This document shows, one piece after another, positions 1-8,953 of a stretch of DNA of 64,000 bases. Both the position numbers and the translations under genes were made by a program. The notes beneath the pieces were generated by a model. It saw only the letters and a list, made by a program, of their open reading frames with translations. It was not told where the DNA came from and made no database searches. Position 1 is the stretch's first letter; every line of letters starts with the position of its first letter. The DNA comes from an uncultured Sphaerochaeta sp. (GTDB lineage Bacteria > Spirochaetota > Spirochaetia > Sphaerochaetales > Sphaerochaetaceae): positions 682,001 through 746,000 of the forward strand of contig NZ_OY762555.1 in the NCBI RefSeq assembly GCF_963666015.1, written 5' to 3'.

Positions 1-159
1 GAAGCCAAGTGTTCTACTCGTATTGGTAGCCCCAAGATTTCCGCTGCCCCTCTCGCGTAAATCAACGTGCTTTTTCCTAGCAACAAGATGAGCGGTAGGG
101 ATACCTCCAAAAACATAACCAAAGAGACAGAAAGCAGCTACTATCAACAGATTGCTCAT
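1..159 (-). CDS. plsY: Glycerol-3-phosphate acyltransferase PlsY, N-terminal part (cut by window edge)
   Basis: The first 53 codons of a minus-strand gene are visible; the rest lies left of position 1. The peptide starts MSNLLIVAAFCLFGYVFGGIPTAHLVA and continues into RERGSGNLGATNTSR, which is the conserved GSGN-GATN substrate-binding motif of PlsY. PlsY is an inner-membrane enzyme that moves an acyl group from acyl-phosphate to glycerol-3-phosphate in phospholipid synthesis. The ATG at 159-157 shares one base with the TGA stop of the upstream DUF1295 gene (TGATG), so the two are probably translationally coupled. The motif makes the call firm in spite of the truncation. Confidence 0.88.
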   Translation of the reverse strand, partial: MSNLLIVAAFCLFGYVFGGIPTAHLVARKKHVDLRERGSGNLGATNTSRTLGF

Positions 160-923
160 CAAGACCTCTTTTTCCAAGGAATAAACAGTGAGGTTTGTCG
201 TACATAAGCTTGGTAGTATGCTTCACTACCATACTTCTCTTTCCAGGATTTCTCCAAAAGGTTGACTCCGCTTACAAACAGTAACAACAGGGTTATGAAC
301 ACCGGTCCAAGGACAACGAGAAAATCAAACCCTTTCAGATAAGGGAGGACCATCACGAAGATTCCCCACCAGACCAATATCTCGCCAAAGTAGTTCGGAT
401 GACGGCTATACGCCCATACTCCAGAGGTGATGAGCTTCTTGGGATGCTTCTTCTTGAAAGTATTTTTCTGATAATCTGCAATAGTCTCATAAATCAAACC
501 GAACAGTGAGATGACCAATCCTATTGCAAGAAAGGGATAATTTAGCACCAAGCCAATCTGCCCCATTGCAAACGTCACTGGCAACAGAATAATCCATACC
601 GCAGTTGCCTGGAGAAGCCAAAAAGTACCGAAACGTACAAATGAGTCGCGTTTATCATCGAAGCGATGATCCACTTTCGTAGCAAGGATGCGACTGAGCA
701 GATAAAAACCCAAACGCAAGGCCCACAGAGACACCATACCAAGCAATACTGTCTGCAACAGTGCTTTCTCTGCATGTATCAGGTACAGATAGAGCGTAGC
801 GATCAAGAAGCTCAAGCTATAGGAAAGATCTGTAACAACATCGGTCTTTTGTATAAAGGCATAAATAAAGAACAGGGTATTGATGCCAAAAGCTATGACA
901 AGGATCTCAAGAAATAGATTCAT
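159..923 (-). CDS. DUF1295 / steroid 5-alpha-reductase-like integral membrane protein
   Basis: A 254-residue protein with about six hydrophobic segments and the signature SRHPNYFGEILVWWG at about residues 170-184, near the C-terminal end. This R-HPNYFGE motif is shared by DUF1295 proteins, isoprenylcysteine methyltransferases and sterol reductases, and forms a cofactor and substrate pocket in the membrane. The bacterial substrate is not known; a lipid is a reasonable guess from its coupling to plsY. The start ATG at 923 has a GGAGCC-type ribosome site just upstream. The family call is secure; the reaction is not assigned. Confidence 0.85.
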   Translation of the reverse strand: MNLFLEILVIAFGINTLFFIYAFIQKTDVVTDLSYSLSFLIATLYLYLIHAEKALLQTVLLGMVSLWALRLGFYLLSRILATKVDHRFDDKRDSFVRFGTFWLLQATAVWIILLPVTFAMGQIGLVLNYPFLAIGLVISLFGLIYETIADYQKNTFKKKHPKKLITSGVWAYSRHPNYFGEILVWWGIFVMVLPYLKGFDFLVVLGPVFITLLLLFVSGVNLLEKSWKEKYGSEAYYQAYVRQTSLFIPWKKRS

Positions 924-1028
924 GGAAGGCTCCTATTGCAAATAATATTCTATTAATACACTGTAACAATATTACATACTACCATAAGAAATTCAATCTA
1001 GCGATATCTGTTTATACAAACATGCTTA

Positions 1029-1049
1029 TTTGTACAAAGACTGTACAAA
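1029..1049. promoter_or_regulatory. Inverted repeat TTTGTACA-N5-TGTACAAA, possible operator
   Basis: Eight-base perfect arms separated by five bases lie about 105 bp upstream of the DUF1295 start, inside an AT-rich gap (924-1094). A related half site (TTATACAAA) is about 15 bp to the left. The same ten-base palindrome TTTGTACAAA also occurs at 12078-12087 upstream of the GH1 gene. It could be a repressor site; no protein can be assigned. Confidence 0.35.
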
Positions 1050-1130
1050 TTTATATTTTCTTACTTGTTTTGATACATTTGGAGCTAAGCCCTCTGTCAA
1101 GACAGGTATCATGAAAAATAACGAATATTC

Positions 1131-2036
1131 CTATGCTACCTGATTATCGATTTCCCTATCGGGGAAACATCCTGCTTCATACACTTCATCTGGTGTTTGG
1201 TAGTCCAATCCTTGGTGAAGCCTTTCCTGGTTGAAGAATCCTACAAAAACTTTCAATCCATCAGAGAGTTCTGTCATTGTTGCATAGTCATGGAGAAAGA
1301 TGCATTCATATTTCAAAGTTCTGAAGGTTCTCTCAATGAAAATATTGTCCAAACATCTCCCGATTCCATCCATGCTTATCTGAATCCCAAAGCTCTGTAG
1401 CATTGAGACAAATTCCTTGCTAGTGTATTGAGATCCGCAGTCTGTATTAAAAATGGCGGGGATCCCATACATTTCAATTGCCTCCATCACGCATTCGATG
1501 CAAAAGATGGTATCCATTGTGTTGCTGAGCCTCCAGGAAAGAATCTTGCGGCTGAAGAGATCGATCACCGCGGTGAAGTAGACCATCCCTCCCGGAAGTT
1601 TTATGTAAGTGATATCGCTACTCCAACATTCGTTGACATACCGTATCTCTCTGTTCCGAAGCAGATAGGGGAACTTCCCTTCCTTCCGTCTGGAACTCCT
1701 GGTGGTCTTGAACTTGGGAACCAATCCCTGCAGCCCAAGTTGGCTGTAGACCCTCCTTACCCGTTTCTCCGTCGCCTCTGGATGTCCTTTCTTCTGCAGG
1801 TGACGGGCCATTTTCTGGTAACCATAGACAGGAAGTTCCACCCAATTGTTCATCACTAACTCTGCAAAATCCTTTTCCTCTGCAAAAAACTCCTGTCTGA
1901 GCCGTTCCTGCTCCTCATGATGGTCTCTCCAGTAATAATAGGAGGAACGGGGGACTCCCAGAAGCTGGCACTGCCTGCAAATGGACAGGGTGTAGGATCT
2001 CTCCTTTCCCAAAGGCCTTGCCAGCAGGGGATCCAC
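1131..2036 (-). CDS. IS3-family transposase OrfB (DDE integrase core)
   Basis: This 301-residue protein begins with an HTH_21-like region containing the SSYYYW motif and has an rve integrase core with the three catalytic acids: D in SSDITYI (about 140), D in NTDCGSQYTS (about 200) and E in FIERTFRTLK (about 236). The annotated start is GTG at 2036. In IS3 elements OrfB is usually made as an OrfAB fusion by -1 frameshifting. Reading the -1 frame from the A9 run at 2077-2069 gives an open path with no stop into OrfB, so the fusion is likely the real transposase. No truncation is seen. Confidence 0.93.
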   Translation of the reverse strand: MDPLLARPLGKERSYTLSICRQCQLLGVPRSSYYYWRDHHEEQERLRQEFFAEEKDFAELVMNNWVELPVYGYQKMARHLQKKGHPEATEKRVRRVYSQLGLQGLVPKFKTTRSSRRKEGKFPYLLRNREIRYVNECWSSDITYIKLPGGMVYFTAVIDLFSRKILSWRLSNTMDTIFCIECVMEAIEMYGIPAIFNTDCGSQYTSKEFVSMLQSFGIQISMDGIGRCLDNIFIERTFRTLKYECIFLHDYATMTELSDGLKVFVGFFNQERLHQGLDYQTPDEVYEAGCFPDREIDNQVA

Positions 2037-2056
2037 CAGGGCACAGGGGTCTGCCC

Positions 2057-2341
2057 CTATAAATTCGCTTTTTTTTTCAGGATCTCGTTCTCCATCTTGG
2101 TCTTCCCGAGTTCTTGATAGGTTTCCTCAATTCTTCGTTGGGCTTCAGCAAGCTCTTTCTTCAGTTGCTTTACTTCCTTGGAAAAGCCTCCAGAAAGAAA
2201 TTGTTTCTTCCAGTTTGACACCATGCTGGCGGAAATCCCATACTTTGCAGCAATCTCATTAACGGTGCTCCGCTCTTTCAAAGCCTCAAGCGCAACTTCT
2301 TTCTTGAAAGAATCCGTGAATGTTTTCCTGTTCCTTCCCAT
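2057..2341 (-). CDS. IS3-family transposase OrfA (HTH_Tnp_1) with -1 frameshift site
   Basis: A 94-residue protein with an N-terminal helix-turn-helix (TVNEIAAKYGISASMVSNWKK) followed by a C-terminal leucine-zipper-like coiled coil (about 55-90). It binds the element's ends and multimerises. Near the 3' end the coding strand carries nine A residues followed by G (2077-2068). This is a typical A-AAA-AAG-type slippery sequence that would shift ribosomes to the -1 frame and produce OrfAB. OrfA itself ends at TAG 2059-2057. Confidence 0.92.
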   Translation of the reverse strand: MGRNRKTFTDSFKKEVALEALKERSTVNEIAAKYGISASMVSNWKKQFLSGGFSKEVKQLKKELAEAQRRIEETYQELGKTKMENEILKKKANL

Positions 2342-2442
2342 CTTGTTTGCTCCTTTTTATAAGGTAGCAAACATTCGTTAATTTTTTAATCTCCTGTCCA
2401 AAACTCGGTCTTAGTATATTTTCTTTGTTAGTATCTTAATTC

Positions 2443-3480
2443 ATGAGAATGAAGCGACAAATCAGCGCTTTGCTCTTCATCTTGGTTGCCAGCCTCTTGT
2501 CTGCTGATATCACAGTAACCTATACTCCCTCACCCTACCTCTATTTTGAGCGAGGCAGTGCTCCATTCAGCCAGAATGATTTCGTCGCTAAACTTGGTAC
2601 ATTGGTTTTTAACAATCCTGAAGGTGATGTCATTCAGGATCCATTGCTCCTTTCCTATGATGGTGATTTACAGTTTACATTCAGTGGAGAAATGGACCAC
2701 AACAGACCCGAAGACTCAGATTTTCGACTCGCGAGCACATGGAATAACAAATGGCGATATATTGACAACCAAACCAGCCATCTGCTGAATAATGAAAATC
2801 TACAACTCACTGATTCTATTGTTTCGATTGGGATATACCTCATCAGCACACAGAAGGCAAACCGATACATTGAAGGGGCGATCTATACCTGGAAAAGCGG
2901 AACCTTTGGTTCCTTCAACCTCCAGATACAGGATGAGGACGACCAGAACAACAATGTTTATGTGCCGGTAAATGGCCAGGTGATTGTAGAGGGTGAGGTG
3001 CCTTCCTCAACAACATCACTGCTCCAACCTGGAGAAACGATTCCTGATGACCCTATTCCCTATGGGGATCCAATCGAACAGGTTAACTTTCTTCTTTCCA
3101 TCGTACAGGAAGAGGCTTTTCCCATTGAAGAAGCTTATATAGGGTCCCAGATACAAGTTGCAGAAGCTCAGCTCATGCTGCAAAATGCTATAGAGGGTTT
3201 TCCGTATGCAGTTAACATAACATTCAGAAACACACAGAATAATCCAGCTTTCTATCTACGACTCAACAATGATGAGATACCATATATCATCCCGTACACG
3301 CTTAACTTTGGCACTCATGAAGTAACCGGCGGTGTCCCATTACTATGGGAAGATATTCTGGCCCCATCAAACAGCATACCCATATTTATAGCTGGTATAG
3401 TCAAGACGCAGGCAGAAGCAGCAGTGGCAGGGATATATAAAGACACCATATTTGTTGAAATCACGCCAATTGACAGTTAG
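2443..3480 (+). CDS. Secreted protein, candidate chaperone-usher (Csu/SCPU-like) subunit, paralog 1
   Basis: A 345-residue protein with a signal peptide (residues about 1-20, ending LLSADI). The middle is unlike anything I recognise. The last about 120 residues align with the neighbouring paralog at 3625: shared AEAQL-LQN, a stretch around PYTLNFG then PVTG-like GG and W-D, and a C-terminal AGIYKDTIFVEITP. The G-Y-DT-V ending and the beta-rich pattern resemble the terminal strand of spore-coat-U/Csu pilus subunits, which are folded by archaic chaperones like the one at 48047. This role is inferred. No Shine-Dalgarno is visible; a TAGTAT -10-like box ends 8 bp before the ATG. Confidence 0.6.
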   Translation: MRMKRQISALLFILVASLLSADITVTYTPSPYLYFERGSAPFSQNDFVAKLGTLVFNNPEGDVIQDPLLLSYDGDLQFTFSGEMDHNRPEDSDFRLASTWNNKWRYIDNQTSHLLNNENLQLTDSIVSIGIYLISTQKANRYIEGAIYTWKSGTFGSFNLQIQDEDDQNNNVYVPVNGQVIVEGEVPSSTTSLLQPGETIPDDPIPYGDPIEQVNFLLSIVQEEAFPIEEAYIGSQIQVAEAQLMLQNAIEGFPYAVNITFRNTQNNPAFYLRLNNDEIPYIIPYTLNFGTHEVTGGVPLLWEDILAPSNSIPIFIAGIVKTQAEAAVAGIYKDTIFVEITPIDS

Positions 3481-3624
3481 TTTCAGATTTCCAGTGTTTC
3501 AGCCTACCCTATTTGCATTGGTTTTCTTATTTTGAGGCATCCATCTTTATTTAATCATCTAGAATAAATATCAATAAAGAAAGAATCTATTGAATTAATC
3601 CTATTTCTTCTATAATATGCCTCC

Positions 3625-4722
3625 ATGAAAAAAATGGCATTAATCATCTCAATCTTAATTCTATATAGCCATGCTCTTATTTGGGGTCAGATTGAAGTTG
3701 ATTACGATAATTCGAATACAATGGCCTTTCAGATTGGCACCACTCCTCTCTTTCCTGATGGCAATCTTATCGCACTTATGGGTACCATGACATTCAATAC
3801 AAATGGCAATCCATTGTTTGACCCGGCTTTTATGGCTGTTTCACCTGTTACCAATGGGATTTCATTCTCTGGAGATCGATACTCCTATACTGATTCGAGT
3901 GGACAGAAGCAATATAACAATAATTCAAGCTTTGGATTCCGTATTGTGGCTGTTACGAATCTTTCAAATGGAGGCTTTCTTAAACAGGATATCACCAATG
4001 CATCAGGTACTCCTATGGTGCCAGGAGCTTCAGGAAACCAAGCATCTAAAATTAGTTCGATTCAGCTCTATCTGGTATCATGGGAAACAAACATGGCAAA
4101 CAAAGTTAGATTTGGATCAAACTATACATTGACCTCCAACAACCTTGAAACATTCAATATTGCTACAGCAGATAAAGGTAGTGGTTTCTATCAGGGCTAT
4201 ACCTATGCGAAAATCAATAACAAGGATGTACCCAGCGACGGAAGCATGCCATTACCAGGGCAGAGTTTCAGAGAGTCTCCGATTGGAGCCATTCCCTTTG
4301 GAGAAGTGATATCAGAGCCAATTCTCACCCTAACCATCCAATCAGAAACAGGTTTCTCCATCGAAAATGCATATGGAACAGACAAGACCAAGATTGCAGA
4401 AGCACAGCTGACGCTACAGAATACTGAGAGTGGAAAAACATATGGAGTGGAGGTTACCTTCAGCAATAGCATGGGAAGCCAATCCTTCAATCTGCACCTA
4501 GATGGCCAACGTACTCTCTTTGCCATCCCCTACCTTCTTATCTTCGGTGGAGAACCAGTGACAGGAAGTGCCCCCTTTGACTGGGTAGATCTTTCTACCA
4601 GTGCTCCAAATATTCGTTCGATTGAGGTATCTGGGATCGATCAGGACCGTGCTGACATGGCTCCAGCAGGGCTGTATCAAGATACCATTACCATCAGTAT
4701 CATTCCAAAAGATACGTTGTAA
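3625..4722 (+). CDS. Secreted protein, candidate chaperone-usher (Csu/SCPU-like) subunit, paralog 2
   Basis: A 365-residue protein with a signal peptide (about residues 1-21, ending LIWGQ). It is a paralog of the preceding gene: both have an N-terminal part with (L)MGTMTFNTNG-like and FSG segments, and a C-terminal module ending AGLYQDTITISIIP, which strongly recalls the G-Y-DTITV end of spore-coat-U/Csu fimbrial subunits. The likely fate is export, folding by a PapD-like chaperone and display on the surface. TATAAT at 3611-3616 is only 8 bp upstream of the ATG and no ribosome site is present, so the mRNA may be leaderless. The gene is followed by glnN on the same strand. Confidence 0.6.
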   Translation: MKKMALIISILILYSHALIWGQIEVDYDNSNTMAFQIGTTPLFPDGNLIALMGTMTFNTNGNPLFDPAFMAVSPVTNGISFSGDRYSYTDSSGQKQYNNNSSFGFRIVAVTNLSNGGFLKQDITNASGTPMVPGASGNQASKISSIQLYLVSWETNMANKVRFGSNYTLTSNNLETFNIATADKGSGFYQGYTYAKINNKDVPSDGSMPLPGQSFRESPIGAIPFGEVISEPILTLTIQSETGFSIENAYGTDKTKIAEAQLTLQNTESGKTYGVEVTFSNSMGSQSFNLHLDGQRTLFAIPYLLIFGGEPVTGSAPFDWVDLSTSAPNIRSIEVSGIDQDRADMAPAGLYQDTITISIIPKDTL

Positions 4723-4793
4723 TCCTCTGCCTTATTGCATAATCATGCAAAAAGTGTGTATTGTCTGATCATACCAATCAGAGGATGGGCACT

Positions 4794-6914
4794 ATGTTCG
4801 ATATTGACTACGCCAAAACACCGGTTACCGATTTCTATGGAGTTAATTGCTTCACTGAAGTAGAGATGGGTAAGTACCTCAGCGACCCGATCATCAGGCA
4901 GCTGAAGGAAGTACAGCGTGGTCAACGTGAACTGACCAGTGAACTAGCAGACTTTGTAGCAAGTGCAATGAAACAGTGGGCACTGGCAAAGGGAGCAACT
5001 CATTTTTGTCACTGGTTTCAGCCCCTTACCGGCCTTACCGCAGAAAAGCATGACTCATTCATCAGCCCAACCAAGGGAGGGAAGGTCCTGCTTGAATTCA
5101 GCGGCAAGGAGTTGATCAAGGGAGAGGGCGATGCTTCATCTTTTCCGAATGGAGGACTGAGAGCAACATTTGAAGCACGTGGGTACACTGCGTGGGACAC
5201 CTCCTCCCCTGCCTTCATCAAGGACATCAACGGGGTTAAAACCCTCTATATCCCTACTGCATTCTTCTCCTACAACGGTGAGGCTTTGGATAAGAAGGTT
5301 CCACTGCTGAGAAGCAATCAGGCTCTTGAAAAACAAACTCTGCGTGTACTGAAGGCGCTGGGAAATAACAAGGCAAAGCGAGTGATCATCAATATCGGTC
5401 CGGAACAGGAGTATTTTCTGGTAGACAAAAAATTCTACGACCAGAGACCCGACCTGAGACTCTCTGGACGGACAGTCATGGGAAACCTAGCTGCCAAGGG
5501 ACAAGAGTTGAATGACCACTACTACGGCACCATCGGGGACCGTGTGACGGTGTTCATGAGTGAACTTAATTTTGAGCTTTGGAAGCTTGGCATTAGCAGC
5601 AAGACCCAACACAAGGAAGCTGCTCCCAACCAGTTTGAGATTGCAGTCGTATATGATGCTGCGAACCTCTCAACGGATCACAACCAACTTCTAATGGATG
5701 TGCTCCAGATGGTGGCACTTCGCCATGGCATGGTTGCCCTCCTCCATGAGAAGCCTTTCCTAGGAGTGAATGGGTCAGGCAAGCATGACAACTGGTCACT
5801 CAGTACTGATGATGGCACCAATCTTCTCAGTCCTGGCAACAATGTAGAGGATAATCTGCAATTTCTCATCTTCCTCACCGCTTTTATCAAGGCAATGGAT
5901 GAATATGCACCTCTCATTCGTTGTGGGGCAGCTACTGCAGGAAACGATCATCGCCTCGGAAGTGCTGAAGCACCTCCTGCGATCATCAGCATCTATCTGG
6001 GGGAACAGCTCAGTACCATTCTTGATACCATTACCATGGAAGGTTGTTGTACGAAAAGCGACCGACAATATGTTCAGATGGGCATGACCATGCTGCCCCA
6101 GCTACCTAAGGACCTGACTGACCGAAACAGGACCAGTCCAATTGCCTTCACCGGCAATAAGTTTGAATACCGGATGGTAGGCTCATCACAATCTATGGCA
6201 GGCCCTAATATCTATATCAACACTGCAGTTGCACAAGTTCTTGAAGAAGCTGCGAACCGCCTCGAATCCGCAGAGGATATTGAAATAGAATGTCACAATA
6301 TCATTAGAGACTTTTATCAAGATCATAAACGGATTGTCTTCAATGGGAATGGCTATAGCAGTGAATGGAAAGACGAAGCAAAAAAACGCGGGCTTCCCGA
6401 ATTTAAGGACACGGTGAGTGCTCTGCCGCAAATGTTGAGTAGGAAAAGCTTGGAGCTCTTTGAGAAACAGCAGGTATTTACGAAGAGTGAGATTACCTCC
6501 AGACTAGAAATATACCTGCAGACCTACAGTAAGCAGATCAACATTGAAGCTTCGATCATGGTCGAGATGTGTAGAAAGTACATCATTCCAGCGGTGAGTG
6601 AATATGTAGGAAAACTCAGCGATACCATCGCTAAGCAAGATGCCATAGGTCTCGATACAACTCTGCAAAAAAGGAATGTGGGCATTGTCCAGAATGCTCT
6701 CAATCAGGCAATTGAAGCTACAGAATATTTACATGTTTGTGTAGCAAAAGCACTATCCTTCAGTGACGAGGTGCTAACCCAAGCAGAAATCTATCGTGAT
6801 GAGGTGGTACCTCAGATGCAAACACTAAGAAGTTATGTTGATCTTGCAGAGACATACACAGAGAAGCAGTACTGGCCATTTCCCAGTTATGATGACTTGC
6901 TCTTCAGACTGTAG
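4794..6914 (+). CDS. glnN: Glutamine synthetase type III (GlnN)
   Basis: This protein of about 706 residues has the length and layout of type III glutamine synthetases, which form large dodecamers and make glutamine from glutamate, ammonia and ATP. Typical segments include THFCHWFQPLTG (about 70), NIGPEQEYFLVD (about 200; metal-binding glutamates), APNQFEIAVVYD, LLHEKPFLGVNGSGKH (ATP and glutamate site) and GNDHRLGSAEAPPAI. The reading frame is open to a TTG at 4761, but GAGG at 4781-4784 sits nine bases before the ATG at 4794, which I take as the start. Its 3' end overlaps the convergent GH13 gene by 28 bp. Confidence 0.95.
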   Translation: MFDIDYAKTPVTDFYGVNCFTEVEMGKYLSDPIIRQLKEVQRGQRELTSELADFVASAMKQWALAKGATHFCHWFQPLTGLTAEKHDSFISPTKGGKVLLEFSGKELIKGEGDASSFPNGGLRATFEARGYTAWDTSSPAFIKDINGVKTLYIPTAFFSYNGEALDKKVPLLRSNQALEKQTLRVLKALGNNKAKRVIINIGPEQEYFLVDKKFYDQRPDLRLSGRTVMGNLAAKGQELNDHYYGTIGDRVTVFMSELNFELWKLGISSKTQHKEAAPNQFEIAVVYDAANLSTDHNQLLMDVLQMVALRHGMVALLHEKPFLGVNGSGKHDNWSLSTDDGTNLLSPGNNVEDNLQFLIFLTAFIKAMDEYAPLIRCGAATAGNDHRLGSAEAPPAIISIYLGEQLSTILDTITMEGCCTKSDRQYVQMGMTMLPQLPKDLTDRNRTSPIAFTGNKFEYRMVGSSQSMAGPNIYINTAVAQVLEEAANRLESAEDIEIECHNIIRDFYQDHKRIVFNGNGYSSEWKDEAKKRGLPEFKDTVSALPQMLSRKSLELFEKQQVFTKSEITSRLEIYLQTYSKQINIEASIMVEMCRKYIIPAVSEYVGKLSDTIAKQDAIGLDTTLQKRNVGIVQNALNQAIEATEYLHVCVAKALSFSDEVLTQAEIYRDEVVPQMQTLRSYVDLAETYTEKQYWPFPSYDDLLFRL

Positions 6915-8494
6915 ATGCAACCTTGCCAAGGCTGAAGCATAAACGATTCGGCCTTGGCATCGCTCAGCATTCGCTGTGAAGTAAAACGCAAAATCCAGTC
7001 ACCTTTTGGATAATTCTTGTCCCGGATGGAAACCCTCTGTTTCCTACCACTAAAATTTAAAAGCATCAATCGCTTCTCATCTTCATATTCTCGTATATAA
7101 CATACAACATGATTGTTGTTTGTATCGAGAAATGTACAAACGCCACGTCTGAAGACAGGCTCTGCTCTTCTCATTCCAATCAGTGCGCGATAGTAATGCA
7201 ACATTGATGAAGCATCTCTCTCTTGCTCTGTTACCGCATAGGAGTCAGCATTGGAGGCAAATGGTAGCCAGCTTTCTCCATCCGTAAAACCATGTCCTTC
7301 TTCATTGTTCCAGATCATCGGCCCCCTCGCAGGGTCTCTTCCTGGATGTATCGGCCAATATCGTTTTCCGAGGGGATCCTTGATTGCTTTCCAAGGGACT
7401 TTTGAATCTGGCAAACCTAATTCTTCTCCATAGTATAAAAATATCGAGCCCCGCTGCGTGAGCAGAAACAGCGCTGCAAGTTTCGCTTTTGCAACATTCC
7501 CGGAAAGTCGGCTTACTACTCGTGGTATATCATGGTTATTTAGTACCCAACTCGGTATTCTACTTTTCCCAATTGCTTCGCACCAACGCTTTGCGCTTCG
7601 TTGCCATTTGATTGCATTGAATCGTATATAGGCAAGTGAGAAATCAAAGGAGAGATGCAGTTCATCCCTGTTCCGGCCCAAGAAGGAGGCAGCCAACTCC
7701 GGCTCCCCTGGCAACTCAACCATGATTTCACCCACCAACATCCTATCTGGGTAGGCATCTACCAATTGGCGCATCATTCTCAATTTCTGATGTGTTCCCG
7801 GCCTATTTCTGTCAAAAATATGCCGTTGCATGTCGTACGGCCTCGGACGTGATCCTACAATTCGAGGATTGCTTCTCAGTGTTTTATCTTTGACTATGCA
7901 ATTGACCACATCAAGGCGGAATCCATCTACCCCACGATCCAACCAATATTTCAGAATCGTGAACATTGCGTCTACAACCTTTTCGTTTCTCCAATTGAGA
8001 TCTGGCTGTTCTTCCAGGAAAGAATGTAGATAATATTGCTTCCGCTTTTCATCATAACTCCATGCTCTCTTCCCAAATGCTCCTTGCCAGTTATTTGGTA
8101 TCGAATCACTCCAGATATAATAGTCAGCCTTTTCATTATTCTTTGACTGCCGACTTTCCTGGAACCATGGATGATCTATAGAGGTATGATTAAGCACCAT
8201 ATCAAATATAATCTTGATATTCCTTGTATGCGCTTCCTGTATCACTTGATCCACATCGTCCAATGTTCCAAATACCGGGTCCACATCCTGGTAATCAGCA
8301 ATATCATATCCAAAATCAGCCATGGGTGAACAATATATTGGACTCAGCCATATCGCATCGATACCAAGTGAGACCAGGTAATCCATTCTCTTGATGATAC
8401 CTTGCAGATCGCCAATCCCATCACCATTTGTATCTTGAAAACTACGTGGATAGATTTGATAGACGATACACTCTTCCCACCATGTTGTTGTCAT
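6887..8494 (-). CDS. GH13 alpha-glucosidase (oligo-1,6-glucosidase type)
   Basis: A 535-residue cytoplasmic glycoside hydrolase that should release glucose from short alpha-glucans. Conserved GH13 regions are all present: DMVLNHTS (about 100), GFRLDVVNC with the nucleophile Asp (about 200), LVGEIMVEL with the acid/base Glu (about 255) and NNHDIPR with the transition-state Asp (about 320). The start N-terminus WWEECIVYQIYPRSFQDTNGDG is typical of oligo-1,6-glucosidases and trehalose-6-phosphate hydrolases, so the exact substrate is open. The ATG at 8494 has GGTGAGG nine bases upstream, better than the TTG at 8512. It overlaps glnN tail to tail. Confidence 0.92.
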   Translation of the reverse strand: MTTTWWEECIVYQIYPRSFQDTNGDGIGDLQGIIKRMDYLVSLGIDAIWLSPIYCSPMADFGYDIADYQDVDPVFGTLDDVDQVIQEAHTRNIKIIFDMVLNHTSIDHPWFQESRQSKNNEKADYYIWSDSIPNNWQGAFGKRAWSYDEKRKQYYLHSFLEEQPDLNWRNEKVVDAMFTILKYWLDRGVDGFRLDVVNCIVKDKTLRSNPRIVGSRPRPYDMQRHIFDRNRPGTHQKLRMMRQLVDAYPDRMLVGEIMVELPGEPELAASFLGRNRDELHLSFDFSLAYIRFNAIKWQRSAKRWCEAIGKSRIPSWVLNNHDIPRVVSRLSGNVAKAKLAALFLLTQRGSIFLYYGEELGLPDSKVPWKAIKDPLGKRYWPIHPGRDPARGPMIWNNEEGHGFTDGESWLPFASNADSYAVTEQERDASSMLHYYRALIGMRRAEPVFRRGVCTFLDTNNNHVVCYIREYEDEKRLMLLNFSGRKQRVSIRDKNYPKGDWILRFTSQRMLSDAKAESFMLQPWQGCIYSLKSKSS

Positions 8495-8519
8495 CTCTGT
8501 ATACCTCACCAACGAGTAT

Positions 8520-8953
8520 ACCGCATGACAGAGTAGAGCTCAAAAGAGAATTCAAATAAAAGAAGATAAAGCAGTATACCCTTGCTGATTGTAATGTTCA
8601 AAGGTTATGACTATTTATAGTATTTATACAACATACATTTTATTACTTATCATTTTTGTATTATTTTTATTGCATTTTCTTTAGTATTTATAGTCATTTA
8701 TATGTTTTTAATATCTGTATTGTTTATGATACTGTATATTGCTATCTTACCCATCAACTAAAAGTATTCTAACCAATATATTCAATACTTATTTTATATA
8801 TTTTATAATTATAAGTATAGAATACCTATATTTAAACAATAATATTTTGATATAGGATTTTATTGGTTTATCATGGAATCTTTATAGCTTTTTTCAGTAA
8901 AATGCAAGGTTTTATAGGCAAGGATATGGTATGGCTATTACGTATAAGAAGAA
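8520..8953. other. AT-rich non-coding island 1
   Basis: Roughly 430 bp without a convincing gene. From about 8580 to 8870 the plus strand is almost entirely A and T, with T in excess, unlike the coding DNA around it. No tRNA or obvious hairpin terminator was seen. It separates the GH13 gene from the partition pair. Confidence 0.7.

Larger units (their letters stand above)
1095..2400 (-). mobile_element. IS3-family insertion sequence, apparently intact
   Basis: Two overlapping-frame transposase genes (orfA, orfB) are flanked by imperfect terminal inverted repeats. The left end (about 1101-1138) and the reverse complement of the right end (about 2363-2398) share GACAGG, then an A-rich stretch, TAACGAAT and GCTACCT in the same order. 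Outer ends are uncertain by about 5-10 bp because similarity fades beyond GACAGG, and no target duplication was confirmed. The DDE residues and the frameshift site look intact, so the element may still be active. It sits just upstream of the secreted protein gene at 2443 and could affect its promoter. Confidence 0.85.
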
